Assembly: GCF_032017025.1 (NCBI RefSeq) | Contig: NZ_DALZQO010000030.1 | Location: 1 to 34,465 of the forward strand | Length of the DNA: 34,465 nt | Source of the DNA: Hydrogenoanaerobacterium sp032017025 | GTDB taxonomy: Bacteria; Bacillota; Clostridia; Oscillospirales; Ruminococcaceae | Direction: 5' to 3' | Shown: piece after piece, positions 1 through 7,264 of the stretch | How positions within the stretch are numbered: the first letter of the stretch is position 1 | Layout: the number at the start of each line of letters is the position of its first letter | Notes under the pieces: model-generated | The model's input: only the letters and a program-made list of their open reading frames with translations | Database searches by the model: none | Told to the model about the DNA's origin: nothing | Program-made: the position numbers and the translations under genes

Positions 1-102
1 GTTGCTTGAACAATTTTCTTATTAAATATTTGTCTAACTTTTTGGGGTCAGTTCAGTACGGATGGCTCTGTTTTTATGTAGCGAAAGATGAATCAGATAA
101 AC

Positions 103-131
103 TTGACTTTTTAGGCTATCTTTACTATAAT
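103..131 (+). promoter_or_regulatory. Sigma-A-type promoter of the ABC-F leader
   Basis: The sequence shows a -35 box TTGACT (103-108) and a -10 box TATAAT (126-131) separated by exactly 17 bp, close to the housekeeping consensus. Transcription would start near 138. That leaves a leader of about 300 nt before the ABC-F start codon, long for a bacterial gene and suggestive of control after initiation. Confidence 0.75.
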
Positions 132-150
132 AAGCAAAAAAGAACGATAG

Positions 151-300
151 GGGCTGTGAAATGCGTAACTTTACCTGCTAATATAACTGGGTGCGACCGG
201 CAAACGGACGCCCACAACAGTTGGATAACAAGAATGGTGCTCCCTTGTGGGGCTTGTTTGAGTTACCGAAAGCAGGAAAGTAATACGATTTCAGCTGCCC
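151..300 (+). promoter_or_regulatory. Structured leader RNA domain of the ABC-F gene
   Basis: A long-range helix closes this domain: 151-178 pairs with 273-300. Segments include GGGC/GCCC, TGAAAT/ATTTCA, CGTA/TACG, ACTTT/AAAGT and CCTGC/GCAGG, with small bulges. Further pairing lies inside: TAACT near 183 with AGTTA near 261, a hairpin TGGGTG/CGCCCA enclosing CCG-GCAAA-CGG near 188-214, AACAAG/CTTGTT, and GCTCC-CTTGT-GGGGC near 239-253. The density of nested pairs indicates a real RNA fold. I do not recognise a named class. Ribosome-controlled attenuators are common upstream of ABC-F resistance genes, and this position fits one. A Clostridial non-coding RNA class is the alternative. Confidence 0.55.
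161..181 (+). CDS. Candidate leader peptide (uORF) MRNFTC
   Basis: An ATG at 161 opens a six-codon frame reading MRNFTC and ending in TAA. AGGGG at 149-153 sits about 8 nt upstream as a possible ribosome binding site. The frame lies inside the 5' arm of the long-range helix of the leader, so a ribosome held on it would break that helix. Very short uORFs of this kind are a known feature of drug-inducible leaders. The peptide is too short to judge by homology, and chance occurrence is possible. Confidence 0.4.
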   Translation: MRNFTC

Positions 301-345
301 GTTTGGGATAGAGAACTATGGTACCGCCATGATTTTTCTGTATCG

Positions 346-392
346 AAACAGGCTGTAGGAAATGAACTTTCTTGCGGGCTGTTTTTTGTTTT
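346..392 (+). terminator. Intrinsic terminator/attenuator inside the ABC-F leader
   Basis: 346-362 pairs with 368-384 around the loop TGAAC. The stem has 17 positions with AAACAG/CTGTTT at the base, one G-G mismatch and several G-U pairs, and is followed by T-runs at 382-387 and 389-392. It lies between the promoter and the coding start, so it would end transcription before the gene unless bypassed. GCCCG at 297-301, in the 3' arm of the upstream helix, is complementary to CGGGC at 375-379 in the terminator and could act as an antiterminator. Confidence 0.6.
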
Positions 393-406
393 ACAATACA
401 GATACA

Positions 407-421
407 GCCGGAATTACCGGC
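407..421 (+). promoter_or_regulatory. Hairpin directly upstream of the ABC-F ribosome binding site
   Basis: GCCGG (407-411) and CCGGC (417-421) form a perfect 5-bp stem with loop AATTA. It ends two bases before the GGAGG ribosome binding site (424-428) of the ABC-F gene. It could shape access of the ribosome to the start site or be a remnant of the leader fold. Confidence 0.35.
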
Positions 422-434
422 ATGGAGGTACGAT

Positions 435-2030
435 ATGTCCCAAATCAATGCAAATAACCTTTCCTTTAGCTACGACAGCAGCTACGACCCTATCTTTGAA
501 AACGTCTCCTTTACAATCGACACCGATTGGAAGCTTGGTTTTATTGGGCGCAACGGCAGAGGGAAAACCACTCTGCTTAACCTGCTGCTCGGACGTTATT
601 CCTACAGCGGTAGCATCACTGCGCCGGTGTCGTTCGACTATTTTCCGTTTGAAGTAGAGGATACCGCACAAAACACCATCGATGTTATGAAAAGCAGTAT
701 AGCGCCCTATGCCGAGTGGGAGCAAGAAATGCAGCGCCTGCTCGCTTTGCAGACGGAGGAAGCGCTGCTGGCGTACGGCGACCTGCTTGAGCACTACATC
801 GCCGCCGACGGGTATACCATCGACAGCCTGATTGAGCAGGAGCTGGGCAAACTTGGGATGAACGGCGAGGTACTCAGCCGCCCGTTTGATACGCTAAGCA
901 ACGGGGAGCGCACCCGCGTGCTGCTGGCAGCGCTATTTTTAAAGCACGGCAACTTTTTGCTGATTGACGAGCCCACCAACCACCTTGATGCGCAAGGCCG
1001 TGAGGCGGTTGCAAATTACCTTGCCGCAAAAAAAGGCTTTATTCTCGTTTCGCACGACCGTGACCTGCTCGACCGCGTGGCCGACCATATTCTTTCCATC
1101 AACCGCACAAACATTGAGGTGCAGCGCGGCAACTATACGAGCTGGCAGCAGAACAAGGACCGGCAGGATGCATTTGAGCTTGCGGAAAACGATCGCCTGA
1201 AAAAAGAGGTCTCCAAGCTGACCGCGGCGGCCAAACAAAAGGCAGGCTGGTCTGACCGGTTGGAGAGCACCAAAATCGGGCACCGCCCGCCCGACCAGGT
1301 GCCTCCCGACCGCGGGTTTATCGGGCACAAATCAGCAAAGATGATGAAACGAGCCAAGGTGATTGAGCAGCACGCACAGCGCGCGCTAGAGGGAAAATCG
1401 GCGTTGCTGAAAAACCTGGAGCATGCGGATTCTCTTAAGCTGTCGCCGCTGCCCTACCGCAGTACGCGTCAGGTGCAGGCGGTGAATCTCTCAATTCATT
1501 ATGGGGATCAACCGCTGTTTGACCACTTAAATTTTACCGTTGAGGCAGGGGAGCGCGTGGCGCTTTGCGGCGGCAACGGCTGTGGAAAATCGAGCATCCT
1601 AAAGCTGCTGCTTGGAGATAATATTCCCTCAACAGGGCAGCTACTGCACAGCGGCGACTTGATTATTTCTTACGTCGCGCAGGATACCTCGTTTTTGCAG
1701 GGCGACCTAAAGACATTTGCGCAGCACGAGCAGGTTGATGAGAGCCTGTTCAAGACAATTTTGCGCAAACTCGATTTTTCACGTGTGCAGTTTGAGAAGG
1801 ATATGTCTGAGTTTAGCGGTGGGCAGAAAAAGAAGGTGCTGCTGGCAAAAAGCTTGTGCCAGCAGGCGCATTTGTATGTATGGGATGAACCGCTCAATTT
1901 TATTGACATTCTCTCGCGCGTACAGATTGAACAGCTAATTTTAGAGTTTTCACCCACCATGCTGTTTGTGGAGCACGACAAGCGCTTTGTCGAAAATATT
2001 GCAACAAAAAAGGTTGTAATTGGGGGCTGA
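435..2030 (+). CDS. Lsa-like ABC-F ATPase (ribosomal protection protein)
   Basis: A 531-residue soluble protein with two ABC ATPase domains and no membrane segments. The start ATG at 435 follows GGAGG by 6 nt; an in-frame ATG at 372-ish upstream lies in the terminator and has no such site. Domain 1 has Walker A GRNGRGKT (38-45), signature LSNGERTR and Walker B LLIDEPTNHLD. Domain 2 has GGNGCGKSS, signature FSGGQKKK and YVWDEPLNFID. A charged linker between the domains would reach toward the P-site tRNA. The opening residues (TIDTDWKLGFIGRNGRGKT) and the second Walker B resemble Lsa-family ABC-F proteins, which displace lincosamides, pleuromutilins and streptogramin A from the ribosome. The long attenuator-like leader supports a drug-inducible role. 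The substrate range is inferred, and a housekeeping translation factor is the alternative. Confidence 0.85.
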   Translation: MSQINANNLSFSYDSSYDPIFENVSFTIDTDWKLGFIGRNGRGKTTLLNLLLGRYSYSGSITAPVSFDYFPFEVEDTAQNTIDVMKSSIAPYAEWEQEMQRLLALQTEEALLAYGDLLEHYIAADGYTIDSLIEQELGKLGMNGEVLSRPFDTLSNGERTRVLLAALFLKHGNFLLIDEPTNHLDAQGREAVANYLAAKKGFILVSHDRDLLDRVADHILSINRTNIEVQRGNYTSWQQNKDRQDAFELAENDRLKKEVSKLTAAAKQKAGWSDRLESTKIGHRPPDQVPPDRGFIGHKSAKMMKRAKVIEQHAQRALEGKSALLKNLEHADSLKLSPLPYRSTRQVQAVNLSIHYGDQPLFDHLNFTVEAGERVALCGGNGCGKSSILKLLLGDNIPSTGQLLHSGDLIISYVAQDTSFLQGDLKTFAQHEQVDESLFKTILRKLDFSRVQFEKDMSEFSGGQKKKVLLAKSLCQQAHLYVWDEPLNFIDILSRVQIEQLILEFSPTMLFVEHDKRFVENIATKKVVIGG

Positions 2031-2095
2031 TGGTTTGTAATTTGGCGCGATTCAAGGTACAATAATAGTATCGAAAATAGAGGGGGTGGCCGGCA

Positions 2096-3331
2096 TTGCA
2101 GCAGGATAGAACGATACTACATTGTGACCTGAACGGCTTTTACGCCTCGGTGGAATGCTTGCTGCGCCCCGAGCTTTGCGAAGTTCCAATGGCGGTTTGC
2201 GGCGACCCCGACAGCCGCCACGGAATTATTTTGGCAAAAAACGAGCTTGCCAAGGCTTATCAGGTTGCTACCGCAGAAACCATCTGGCAGGCACAGCGCA
2301 AATGCCCCAACCTCACGCTGGTCGCCCCGCACCACAATGAGTATTATAAATATTCGCGGCTCGTCAACAAAATCTACGAACGCTTTACCGATTGTGTCGA
2401 GCCGTTTGGCATTGACGAATCTTGGCTTGATATTACCGGTACGATGCATCTGTTCGGCGGCGATGGTAAAACCGTTGCCGATGCCATTCGTCGTACGGTA
2501 AAAGAGGAGCTGGGGCTGACGGTTTCGGTGGGGGTGAGCTTTAACAAAATTTATGCAAAGCTGGGCAGCGACTACAAAAAGCCCGACGCCACCACTGTAA
2601 TTAGTCGCGGAAACTACCGCGAAATTGTTTACCCGCTGCCTGTTACCGCCCTGCTGTATGTCGGTAAGGCGGCAGCTGCTACACTAAAGCTACTGGGGGT
2701 GCGCACCATAGGCGACCTTGCCGCCGCTGACCGCACACTGTTGGCGCAAAGGCTTGGTAAAATGGGTGAAATGATACACGATTATGCCGCGGGGCTGGAC
2801 GATTCACCCGTGAAATCGGCATACGAAGAACGTGAAGTAAAAAGCGTGGGCAACGGGATGACCTTTCGCCGCAACCTGCTCGGGTTGGATGACATTAAGA
2901 CGGGTGCCGCCGCACTTGCAGATACCGTCGCCGCACGCCTGCGTCACTGCGGGCTGGATTGCCACACCGTGCAAGTGCAGGTGAGAGACCCTGATTTCAA
3001 AACCATTTCACGGCAGAAAACGCTGGTACAGCCTACCCACTTGGCGCGGGAGATATACGAAGCCGCGCTTGAGCTGATTCTCGCGTCATGGAAGCTGAAT
3101 GCTCCCATCCGCATGCTCACCATTACAGGCGCTAACCTTTTACCGCAGGGCAGTGCCGAGCAGCTCTCTCTGTTTGGTGCCGAGAATAATCTTAGCCGTG
3201 AACGGCAAGATAAGCTGGAGCACACAATGGACCACATCCGCAGCAAGTTTGGCAGAGATGCCATAAGTACTGCAACCGTGCTGGGCAGTGACCTTGGTAT
3301 AAAAAATGAAAAACCAATTGATCGTTCGTAG
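2096..3331 (+). CDS. dinB: Y-family DNA polymerase (DNA polymerase IV type)
   Basis: A 411-residue translesion polymerase that copies damaged DNA. The first metal-binding segment HCDLNGFYASVE holds D11 and the steric-gate Y16, which excludes ribonucleotides. The second is IDESWLD with D107 and E108. A little-finger domain fills the C-terminal half. QLSLF at about 356-360 matches the beta-clamp-binding pentapeptide, tying it to the replisome. A TTG start at 2096 is preceded by GGGGGTGG (2082-2089). A weak -10 (TACAAT, 2058-2063) lies upstream. The gene follows the ABC-F gene by 65 bp. No LexA-type operator was recognised. The HxDLNxFYASVE form is typical of Clostridial DinB proteins; UmuC-type polymerase is less likely. 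Confidence 0.9.
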   Translation: MQQDRTILHCDLNGFYASVECLLRPELCEVPMAVCGDPDSRHGIILAKNELAKAYQVATAETIWQAQRKCPNLTLVAPHHNEYYKYSRLVNKIYERFTDCVEPFGIDESWLDITGTMHLFGGDGKTVADAIRRTVKEELGLTVSVGVSFNKIYAKLGSDYKKPDATTVISRGNYREIVYPLPVTALLYVGKAAAATLKLLGVRTIGDLAAADRTLLAQRLGKMGEMIHDYAAGLDDSPVKSAYEEREVKSVGNGMTFRRNLLGLDDIKTGAAALADTVAARLRHCGLDCHTVQVQVRDPDFKTISRQKTLVQPTHLAREIYEAALELILASWKLNAPIRMLTITGANLLPQGSAEQLSLFGAENNLSRERQDKLEHTMDHIRSKFGRDAISTATVLGSDLGIKNEKPIDRS

Positions 3332-3369
3332 AGTATGCCCAAACAATTATAGAGTGAGGAGAGACGGAT

Positions 3370-3906
3370 ATGAACCGAAAAAAACTACTGGTGGTTGTCG
3401 ATTATCAGAATGACTTTGTGGATGGTGCCCTTGGGTTCCCAAAAGCCGAGCAGCTGGAGGATGCGATCTGTGCCAAAATTGACACTGCGCACGCCAACGG
3501 AGACGATATTGTATTCACTCTCGATACCCATCTTGCCGACTACCTCTATACGCAGGAGGGCAAAAATTTGCCGGTTACGCATTGTGTAAAGGGTACCGCT
3601 GGTTGGGAGCTATACGGTAAAATAAAGGAGCTGGCAGTGGGGCACCCGCAGCTGGAGAAAAATACCTTCGGTTGTAAGGTGCTGTTCGATTACCTGCTCA
3701 CTGCGCCTACCTATGATGAAATTGAGCTGGCAGGGTTGGTCAGCAATATCTGCGTTATCTCCAACGCGGTGATTGCAAAAACTGCACAGCCCGAGGCGGC
3801 TATTGTGGTAGATTCAAACTGCACCGCCTGCTTTGACCCTGAGCTGCATGAGAAAACCCTCGATGTGATGGAGGGACTGCAAATCAAGGTACTCAATCGG
3901 GATTAG
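3370..3906 (+). CDS. Nicotinamidase/isochorismatase-family cysteine hydrolase
   Basis: A 178-residue cytosolic hydrolase with the family's alpha/beta fold. The catalytic triad is visible as D11 (VVDYQNDF), K97 (LEKNTFG) and C128 (GLVSNICVISN). Zinc ligands typical of nicotinamidases are D52 and H54 (TLDTH) and H71 (VTHC). This set fits nicotinamidase, which deamidates nicotinamide to nicotinate for NAD salvage, better than isochorismatase. The start ATG at 3370 follows GAGGAG. It lies 38 bp after dinB, and a long terminator follows, so it may be the last gene of a short unit. The substrate is inferred from metal-site residues only. Confidence 0.8.
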   Translation: MNRKKLLVVVDYQNDFVDGALGFPKAEQLEDAICAKIDTAHANGDDIVFTLDTHLADYLYTQEGKNLPVTHCVKGTAGWELYGKIKELAVGHPQLEKNTFGCKVLFDYLLTAPTYDEIELAGLVSNICVISNAVIAKTAQPEAAIVVDSNCTACFDPELHEKTLDVMEGLQIKVLNRD

Positions 3907-3931
3907 CAAAACCAACGTCTTTTACCGGCGT

Positions 3932-3973
3932 AAAAACAGGGGGAGGCTTACATGTAAGCCTCCCCCTGTTTTT
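3932..3973. terminator. Perfect bidirectional intrinsic terminator
   Basis: A 21-bp perfect inverted repeat runs from AAAAACAGGGGGAGG to CCTCCCCCTGTTTTT with centre TACATGTA. A-runs on one side and T-runs on the other make it functional in both directions. It closes the plus-strand unit ending at 3906 and would also stop minus-strand transcription arriving from cca and the small decayed gene at 4003-4173. Confidence 0.9.
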
Positions 3974-4002
3974 CTTTATTGTACGTCCAAGCATCAGGCA
4001 GC

Positions 4003-4173
4003 CTAGCTTGTACCGCTGCTGGAATCGATCAATTTACAGCTTATTATGTTAAGCCCGCTGTCCGCGGTCTTTTTTATCATTACTTCACGCCTTTTGCTTT
4101 TGGTGGTTACATAATCTTTTAGCTCATCCGCAGGGATATCGGTTTGATGGTCGGCGTCTTAGTTTATACTCAT
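4003..4173 (-). pseudogene. Small decayed or interrupted gene of unknown function
   Basis: On the minus strand an ATG at 4173 reads MSIN and meets TAA at codon 5. The same frame then continues open for 51 codons (beginning DADHQTDIPADELKDY, ending LIDSSSGTS) to a TAG at 4003-4005, 30 nt before a bidirectional terminator. The composition is protein-like, charged and without membrane segments. I do not recognise the family. It lies downstream of cca on the same strand. No ribosome binding site is evident at the ATG, so the piece may be a C-terminal remnant whose 5' part is lost. A chance open frame cannot be excluded. Confidence 0.35.
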
Positions 4174-4273
4174 CTGTTGATAAGTATTGCTTTGCTATTC
4201 CAAAAGCTTACAGAAACAGTCTTTCCAAGTAAATAGAATCCAGTAATTTAAAAATATTTGGAAGTGTTTTTAT

Positions 4274-5623
4274 TTACGGAGAATTGGCACTGCGTGGTAG
4301 ATTGGGTATTTTTGCAAGCAGCTTCTCTTTTTTATTATCGCACTCGCCGTCTATTACCAGTGCAAGCAGGTATTGCAGTGTTTTGCCAAGCTCTACGCCC
4401 TTAGGTACGCCCGCAGCAATCAAATCACTGCCGTTTACAGCGAGACCGCGCAGTGAAAAACATCTGCCCTGCGCAAGCACACGCTCCAAAACAAGCTCCA
4501 GCTCGTTTAACAGCTTCACAGTATGGTTCTGTGCATATTCGCTTTGTGCGGTGTTATCGGCACGCTTTACAAGTAGCAGCTCGCGAAAAACCTCCTCGCC
4601 AAGTAGGTTCAGCTGGCTCAGTACACATTTTTCGGTCGGTTCAAGGTCAATATCATGGTATTTTATCAGCGTGCAGACGCGCGAAACGGTTTGGTTATCC
4701 AGCTTTAGCCGGCGCAGAATTGTTCCTGCCATTTCGGTGCCGACATCTTCATGCCCGTGAAAATGCCGTCTTCCCGTTTCATCTTCGGTGCAGCAGGCTG
4801 GCTTGGCAATGTCGTGCAGCAGCATGGTGAGGCGCAGTGGTATGGTTGACGGGGCGGCCGCTACACTGTGCGCAATGTGTTCGTATACGGTGTAGGTGTG
4901 GTAGGGGTTACGCTGATCAAAGCTCACAGCGGGCGCAAGCTCGGGGATAATTTCGGTGATGACGGGGAAGAAGTCCATCAGGATAGGAAACACCTGTTCG
5001 CCGCAAAGCAGCCTGCACAGCTCGGAGGAAATGCGCTCCGCCGCAATGTACTGCAGCAGGCTACGGTTTTGCAGTAGGCTCTGCGCAGTTGCAGATTCAA
5101 TTGTAAAACTCAGTACCGATGCAAACCTGAGCCCGCGCAAAATACGCAGCGCATCTTCGCCAAAGCGCCTGCCGGGCTCGCCTACGCAGCGAATTACCTT
5201 GTTTTCAATGTCGCTGCACCCGCCGAAATAATCGACCAGCCCCGTTTTAGGGCTGTAGGCGAGTGCGTTTACCGTAAAGTCGCGGCGGCTTAAATCCTCC
5301 TGCAAACTGCGCGTGAAATGCACCTCATCGGGGTGGCGGTTGTCGGAATACTCACCGTCTACGCGAAAGGTGGTGATCTCCACAGGTTGGTGCTCTACCA
5401 CAGCGGTTACCGTGCCGTGCTTAAGTCCTGTTTCAATCAGGTGAAAGCCTTGCAGTGCTGTCATTGTCTGGTGCGGTAGCGCGGAGGTGGTTACATCCCA
5501 GTCATGCGGTGTTTTTCCCATCATGCTGTCTCGTACACAGCCGCCTACTGCATATGCCTCAAAGCCGTGGCCTTCCAAACGTGTAAGCACAGCCTGTACA
5601 TAGGCGGGAATTTCAATTTTCAA
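4274..5623 (-). CDS. cca: CCA tRNA nucleotidyltransferase (class II)
   Basis: A 449-residue cytosolic enzyme that adds or repairs the 3' CCA end of tRNAs with CTP and ATP. The head domain has VGGCVRD (26-32), followed by the metal-binding pair in HDWDVTT (D41, D43). RRFGEDALRILRGLRFAS marks the nucleotide-recognition neck. LLHDIAKP belongs to an HD domain, as in longer bacterial relatives. The start is placed at a TTG (5623) because GGAGGTGGG sits just upstream; an ATG five codons earlier at 5638 overlaps that site and is the alternative. The gene diverges from the alcohol dehydrogenase at 6081 across the hairpin block. The single tRNA gene in this window already encodes CCA, so the enzyme may be mainly for repair here. 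Confidence 0.93.
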   Translation of the reverse strand: MKIEIPAYVQAVLTRLEGHGFEAYAVGGCVRDSMMGKTPHDWDVTTSALPHQTMTALQGFHLIETGLKHGTVTAVVEHQPVEITTFRVDGEYSDNRHPDEVHFTRSLQEDLSRRDFTVNALAYSPKTGLVDYFGGCSDIENKVIRCVGEPGRRFGEDALRILRGLRFASVLSFTIESATAQSLLQNRSLLQYIAAERISSELCRLLCGEQVFPILMDFFPVITEIIPELAPAVSFDQRNPYHTYTVYEHIAHSVAAAPSTIPLRLTMLLHDIAKPACCTEDETGRRHFHGHEDVGTEMAGTILRRLKLDNQTVSRVCTLIKYHDIDLEPTEKCVLSQLNLLGEEVFRELLLVKRADNTAQSEYAQNHTVKLLNELELVLERVLAQGRCFSLRGLAVNGSDLIAAGVPKGVELGKTLQYLLALVIDGECDNKKEKLLAKIPNLPRSANSP

Positions 5624-5699
5624 CCTGCCCACCTCCATTCTTACTTCTATGATAATATAAAAATTCACAAAATACAAACAACAGTTTTAGCGGCAATGT

Positions 5700-5813
5700 G
5701 ATATAATGACCGTAATACGGTTATTATCTTTATTTAGATGCCCATGGCTCACCTTACGGGGCAACCGCCAAAACGGCGAACTATATCATAAATGCTACAC
5801 TTTTTATGATATA
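5700..5813 (+). repeat. Dispersed repeat element, copy A
   Basis: This stretch aligns over its length with 30991-31100. Both open with GATATAAT followed by the dyad CCGTA-N-TACGG. Both then carry a TGCCY...GGGCA stem (5738-5765 in copy A), where a C-G pair is replaced by U-G in the other copy, and a GCC-AAAAN-GGC hairpin. Copy A ends in an 11-bp inverted repeat, TATATCATAAA (5782-5792) with TTTATGATATA (5803-5813). The element lies between divergent cca and the alcohol dehydrogenase gene. It could be a regulatory module, a structured RNA or a small non-autonomous mobile element. Confidence 0.55.
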
Positions 5814-6050
5814 ATAAAACAATATTCAGCCTTTGGGCTGAATTCCGCGTGTAACGCGGAATTTGTCGTTTGACAAATATGTATTATCACATCGGAAACG
5901 GTCTTTGCGCGCTCCTGCGCGCAAACTTGTGCATAGCACAAGTACAAAACCGCGTTTTGAGACCGATTTATGATATAGTAAAACAAATATTCAACCTTTG
6001 CGCCATGCGCAAGTACAAAACTGTGTTTTAAGACCGATTTATGATACAAT
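5806..6050 (+). repeat. Tandem hairpin array with repeated extended -10 motifs
   Basis: Consecutive perfect hairpins lie at 5824-5843, 5841-5863 (10-bp stem), 5861-5878, 5904-5925 (9-bp stem), 5925-5943 (8-bp stem), 5946-5958, 5998-6012 and 6017-6029. CGGTCT (5899-5904) can pair with AGACCG (5960-5965) around two of them. A 71-bp direct repeat is evident: 5941 onward and 6012 onward share AGTACAAAAC, GTTTT and AGACCGATTTATGATA. GATATARTAAAACA with the following TATTCARCCTTTG recurs at 5808 and 5972. TGATATAAT-like motifs recur at 5699, 5807, 5971 and 6042. No coding frame is credible here. Confidence 0.7.
6042..6050 (+). promoter_or_regulatory. Extended -10 promoter of the alcohol dehydrogenase
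   Basis: TG-A-TACAAT at 6042-6050 matches an extended -10 (TGnTATAAT). No good -35 is seen at 17 bp (TGTGTT at 6022-6027). It is the last of the repeated motifs in the hairpin array and the nearest to the gene, giving a leader of roughly 25 nt before the start at 6081. Confidence 0.45.
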
Positions 6051-6080
6051 GAGAAAAAACTTTGAAAGGGGATACTTGTA

Positions 6081-7247
6081 ATGAACTTTAGTTATTATAT
6101 GCCATCTCGATTGTTTTTCGGCAAGGGTGAGATAGAAAAATTGGCAACCGAAAAACTGCCCGGTAAAAAGGCTCTGCTGGTTATTTCGTCCGGCAACTCG
6201 ATGAAGAAATATGGCTACCTCGATGAGGTAACGGATTTGCTAAAAAAGAGCGGCACTGAGTGTGTGCTGTTTGATAAAATTCTGCCCAATCCGATAAAGA
6301 GCCATGTAATGGAGGGAGCGGCGCTGGCAAAGGCACAGGGCTGCGATTTTGTCATTGGTCTTGGTGGCGGTAGCAGCATCGATTCTGCCAAGGCGATTGC
6401 GGTTATGGCGGCAAACGAGGGCGACTACTGGGATTACATTCGCGGCGGCAGTGGCAAAGGTATGCCTGTACCCAACAAGCCTCTCCCCATTATTGCCATT
6501 ACCACCACTGCGGGTACCGGCACCGAGGCCGACCCCTGGACGGTTATAACAAAAGAAGAAACGGGTGAGAAAATTGGCGGAGGCTATGACGATACCTTCC
6601 CGTATTTTTCAATCATTGACCCCGATTTGATGATGAGCGTCCCTCCTCACCTTACCGCATACCAAGGCTTTGATGCGCTGTTCCATTCCACAGAGGGTTA
6701 CATCAACAAAACAGCGAATTTTATGAGCGATATGTATGCGCTTGCCGCCATTGAGCTTATTGGCAAATACCTGCCGCGCGCGGTAAACGATGGAAGCGAT
6801 GAAGAGGCCCGTGCTATGGTGGCGTTGGCAAATACCCTCGCCGGCATGGTGGAATCCACATCGGGCTGCACCTCCGAGCATTCGCTGGAGCATGCGCTCA
6901 GCGGGTATTACCCCGAGCTGCCGCACGGTGCGGGGCTGATTATGATCTCGCTCGAGTACAACAAGCTTTTTGCCGCTAAGGTTTGCCCCGAACGCTTTGT
7001 TGCAATGGCAAAGGCGCTGGGTAAAGCAGATGCGGATAAGCCGGAAGACTTTGTAACGGCACTTGCCGACCTGCAAAAGGCATGTGGCGTGGAAAACCTG
7101 AAGATGTCCGACTATGGCATCAAGGCAGATGAAATGCAGCGGGTTGCTTTGCATGCAAAGGATATTATGGGCGGATTGTTCGAAGTTGATCGCTACCAGC
7201 TTTCGGTGGAGGAGATTGTCTCAATTCTTGAGAAATCCTACCGATAA
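6081..7247 (+). CDS. Iron-containing alcohol dehydrogenase
   Basis: A 388-residue cytosolic oxidoreductase of the Fe-ADH (group III) family, which interconverts alcohols and aldehydes or ketones with NAD(P)H. The nucleotide-binding GGGSSIDSAKA lies at 95-105 and TTAGTGTEAD at 142-151. Metal ligands are D198 and H202 (GFDALFHSTE), H271 (SLEHALSG) and H282 (LPHGAG). The length is normal for the family. The start ATG at 6081 follows AAAGGGG. The context, alone downstream of the hairpin array, gives no pathway. Butanol or ethanol dehydrogenase in fermentative redox balance is a reasonable guess; the exact substrate cannot be told from sequence. Confidence 0.88.
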   Translation: MNFSYYMPSRLFFGKGEIEKLATEKLPGKKALLVISSGNSMKKYGYLDEVTDLLKKSGTECVLFDKILPNPIKSHVMEGAALAKAQGCDFVIGLGGGSSIDSAKAIAVMAANEGDYWDYIRGGSGKGMPVPNKPLPIIAITTTAGTGTEADPWTVITKEETGEKIGGGYDDTFPYFSIIDPDLMMSVPPHLTAYQGFDALFHSTEGYINKTANFMSDMYALAAIELIGKYLPRAVNDGSDEEARAMVALANTLAGMVESTSGCTSEHSLEHALSGYYPELPHGAGLIMISLEYNKLFAAKVCPERFVAMAKALGKADADKPEDFVTALADLQKACGVENLKMSDYGIKADEMQRVALHAKDIMGGLFEVDRYQLSVEEIVSILEKSYR

Positions 7248-7264
7248 AACGGACGATGATGTTT

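Noticed and set aside
188..214. GGCAAAC-like segment reminiscent of a cyclic-di-GMP-I riboswitch
   Set aside because: The conserved second half of that riboswitch is missing and the surrounding helices do not match.
6..311. Open frame of 101 codons on the plus strand
   Set aside because: It runs through the promoter and the paired leader arms, starts without a ribosome binding site, and has no recognisable domain. The RNA structure explains this stretch better.
317..335. TGGTACCGC, the core of a T-box antiterminator
   Set aside because: The rest of a T-box (stem I motifs, specifier loop, AGAGA-type sequences) is absent, and an ABC-F gene is not a usual T-box target. Likely coincidence.
5804..6049. 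Minus-strand frame of 81 codons across the hairpin block
   Set aside because: Perfect hairpins and direct repeats determine the sequence here; there is no start signal and no protein-like pattern.
5806..6050. CRISPR array
   Set aside because: Repeats are not of constant length, spacers are themselves palindromic, there are only two to three units, and no cas genes are present.
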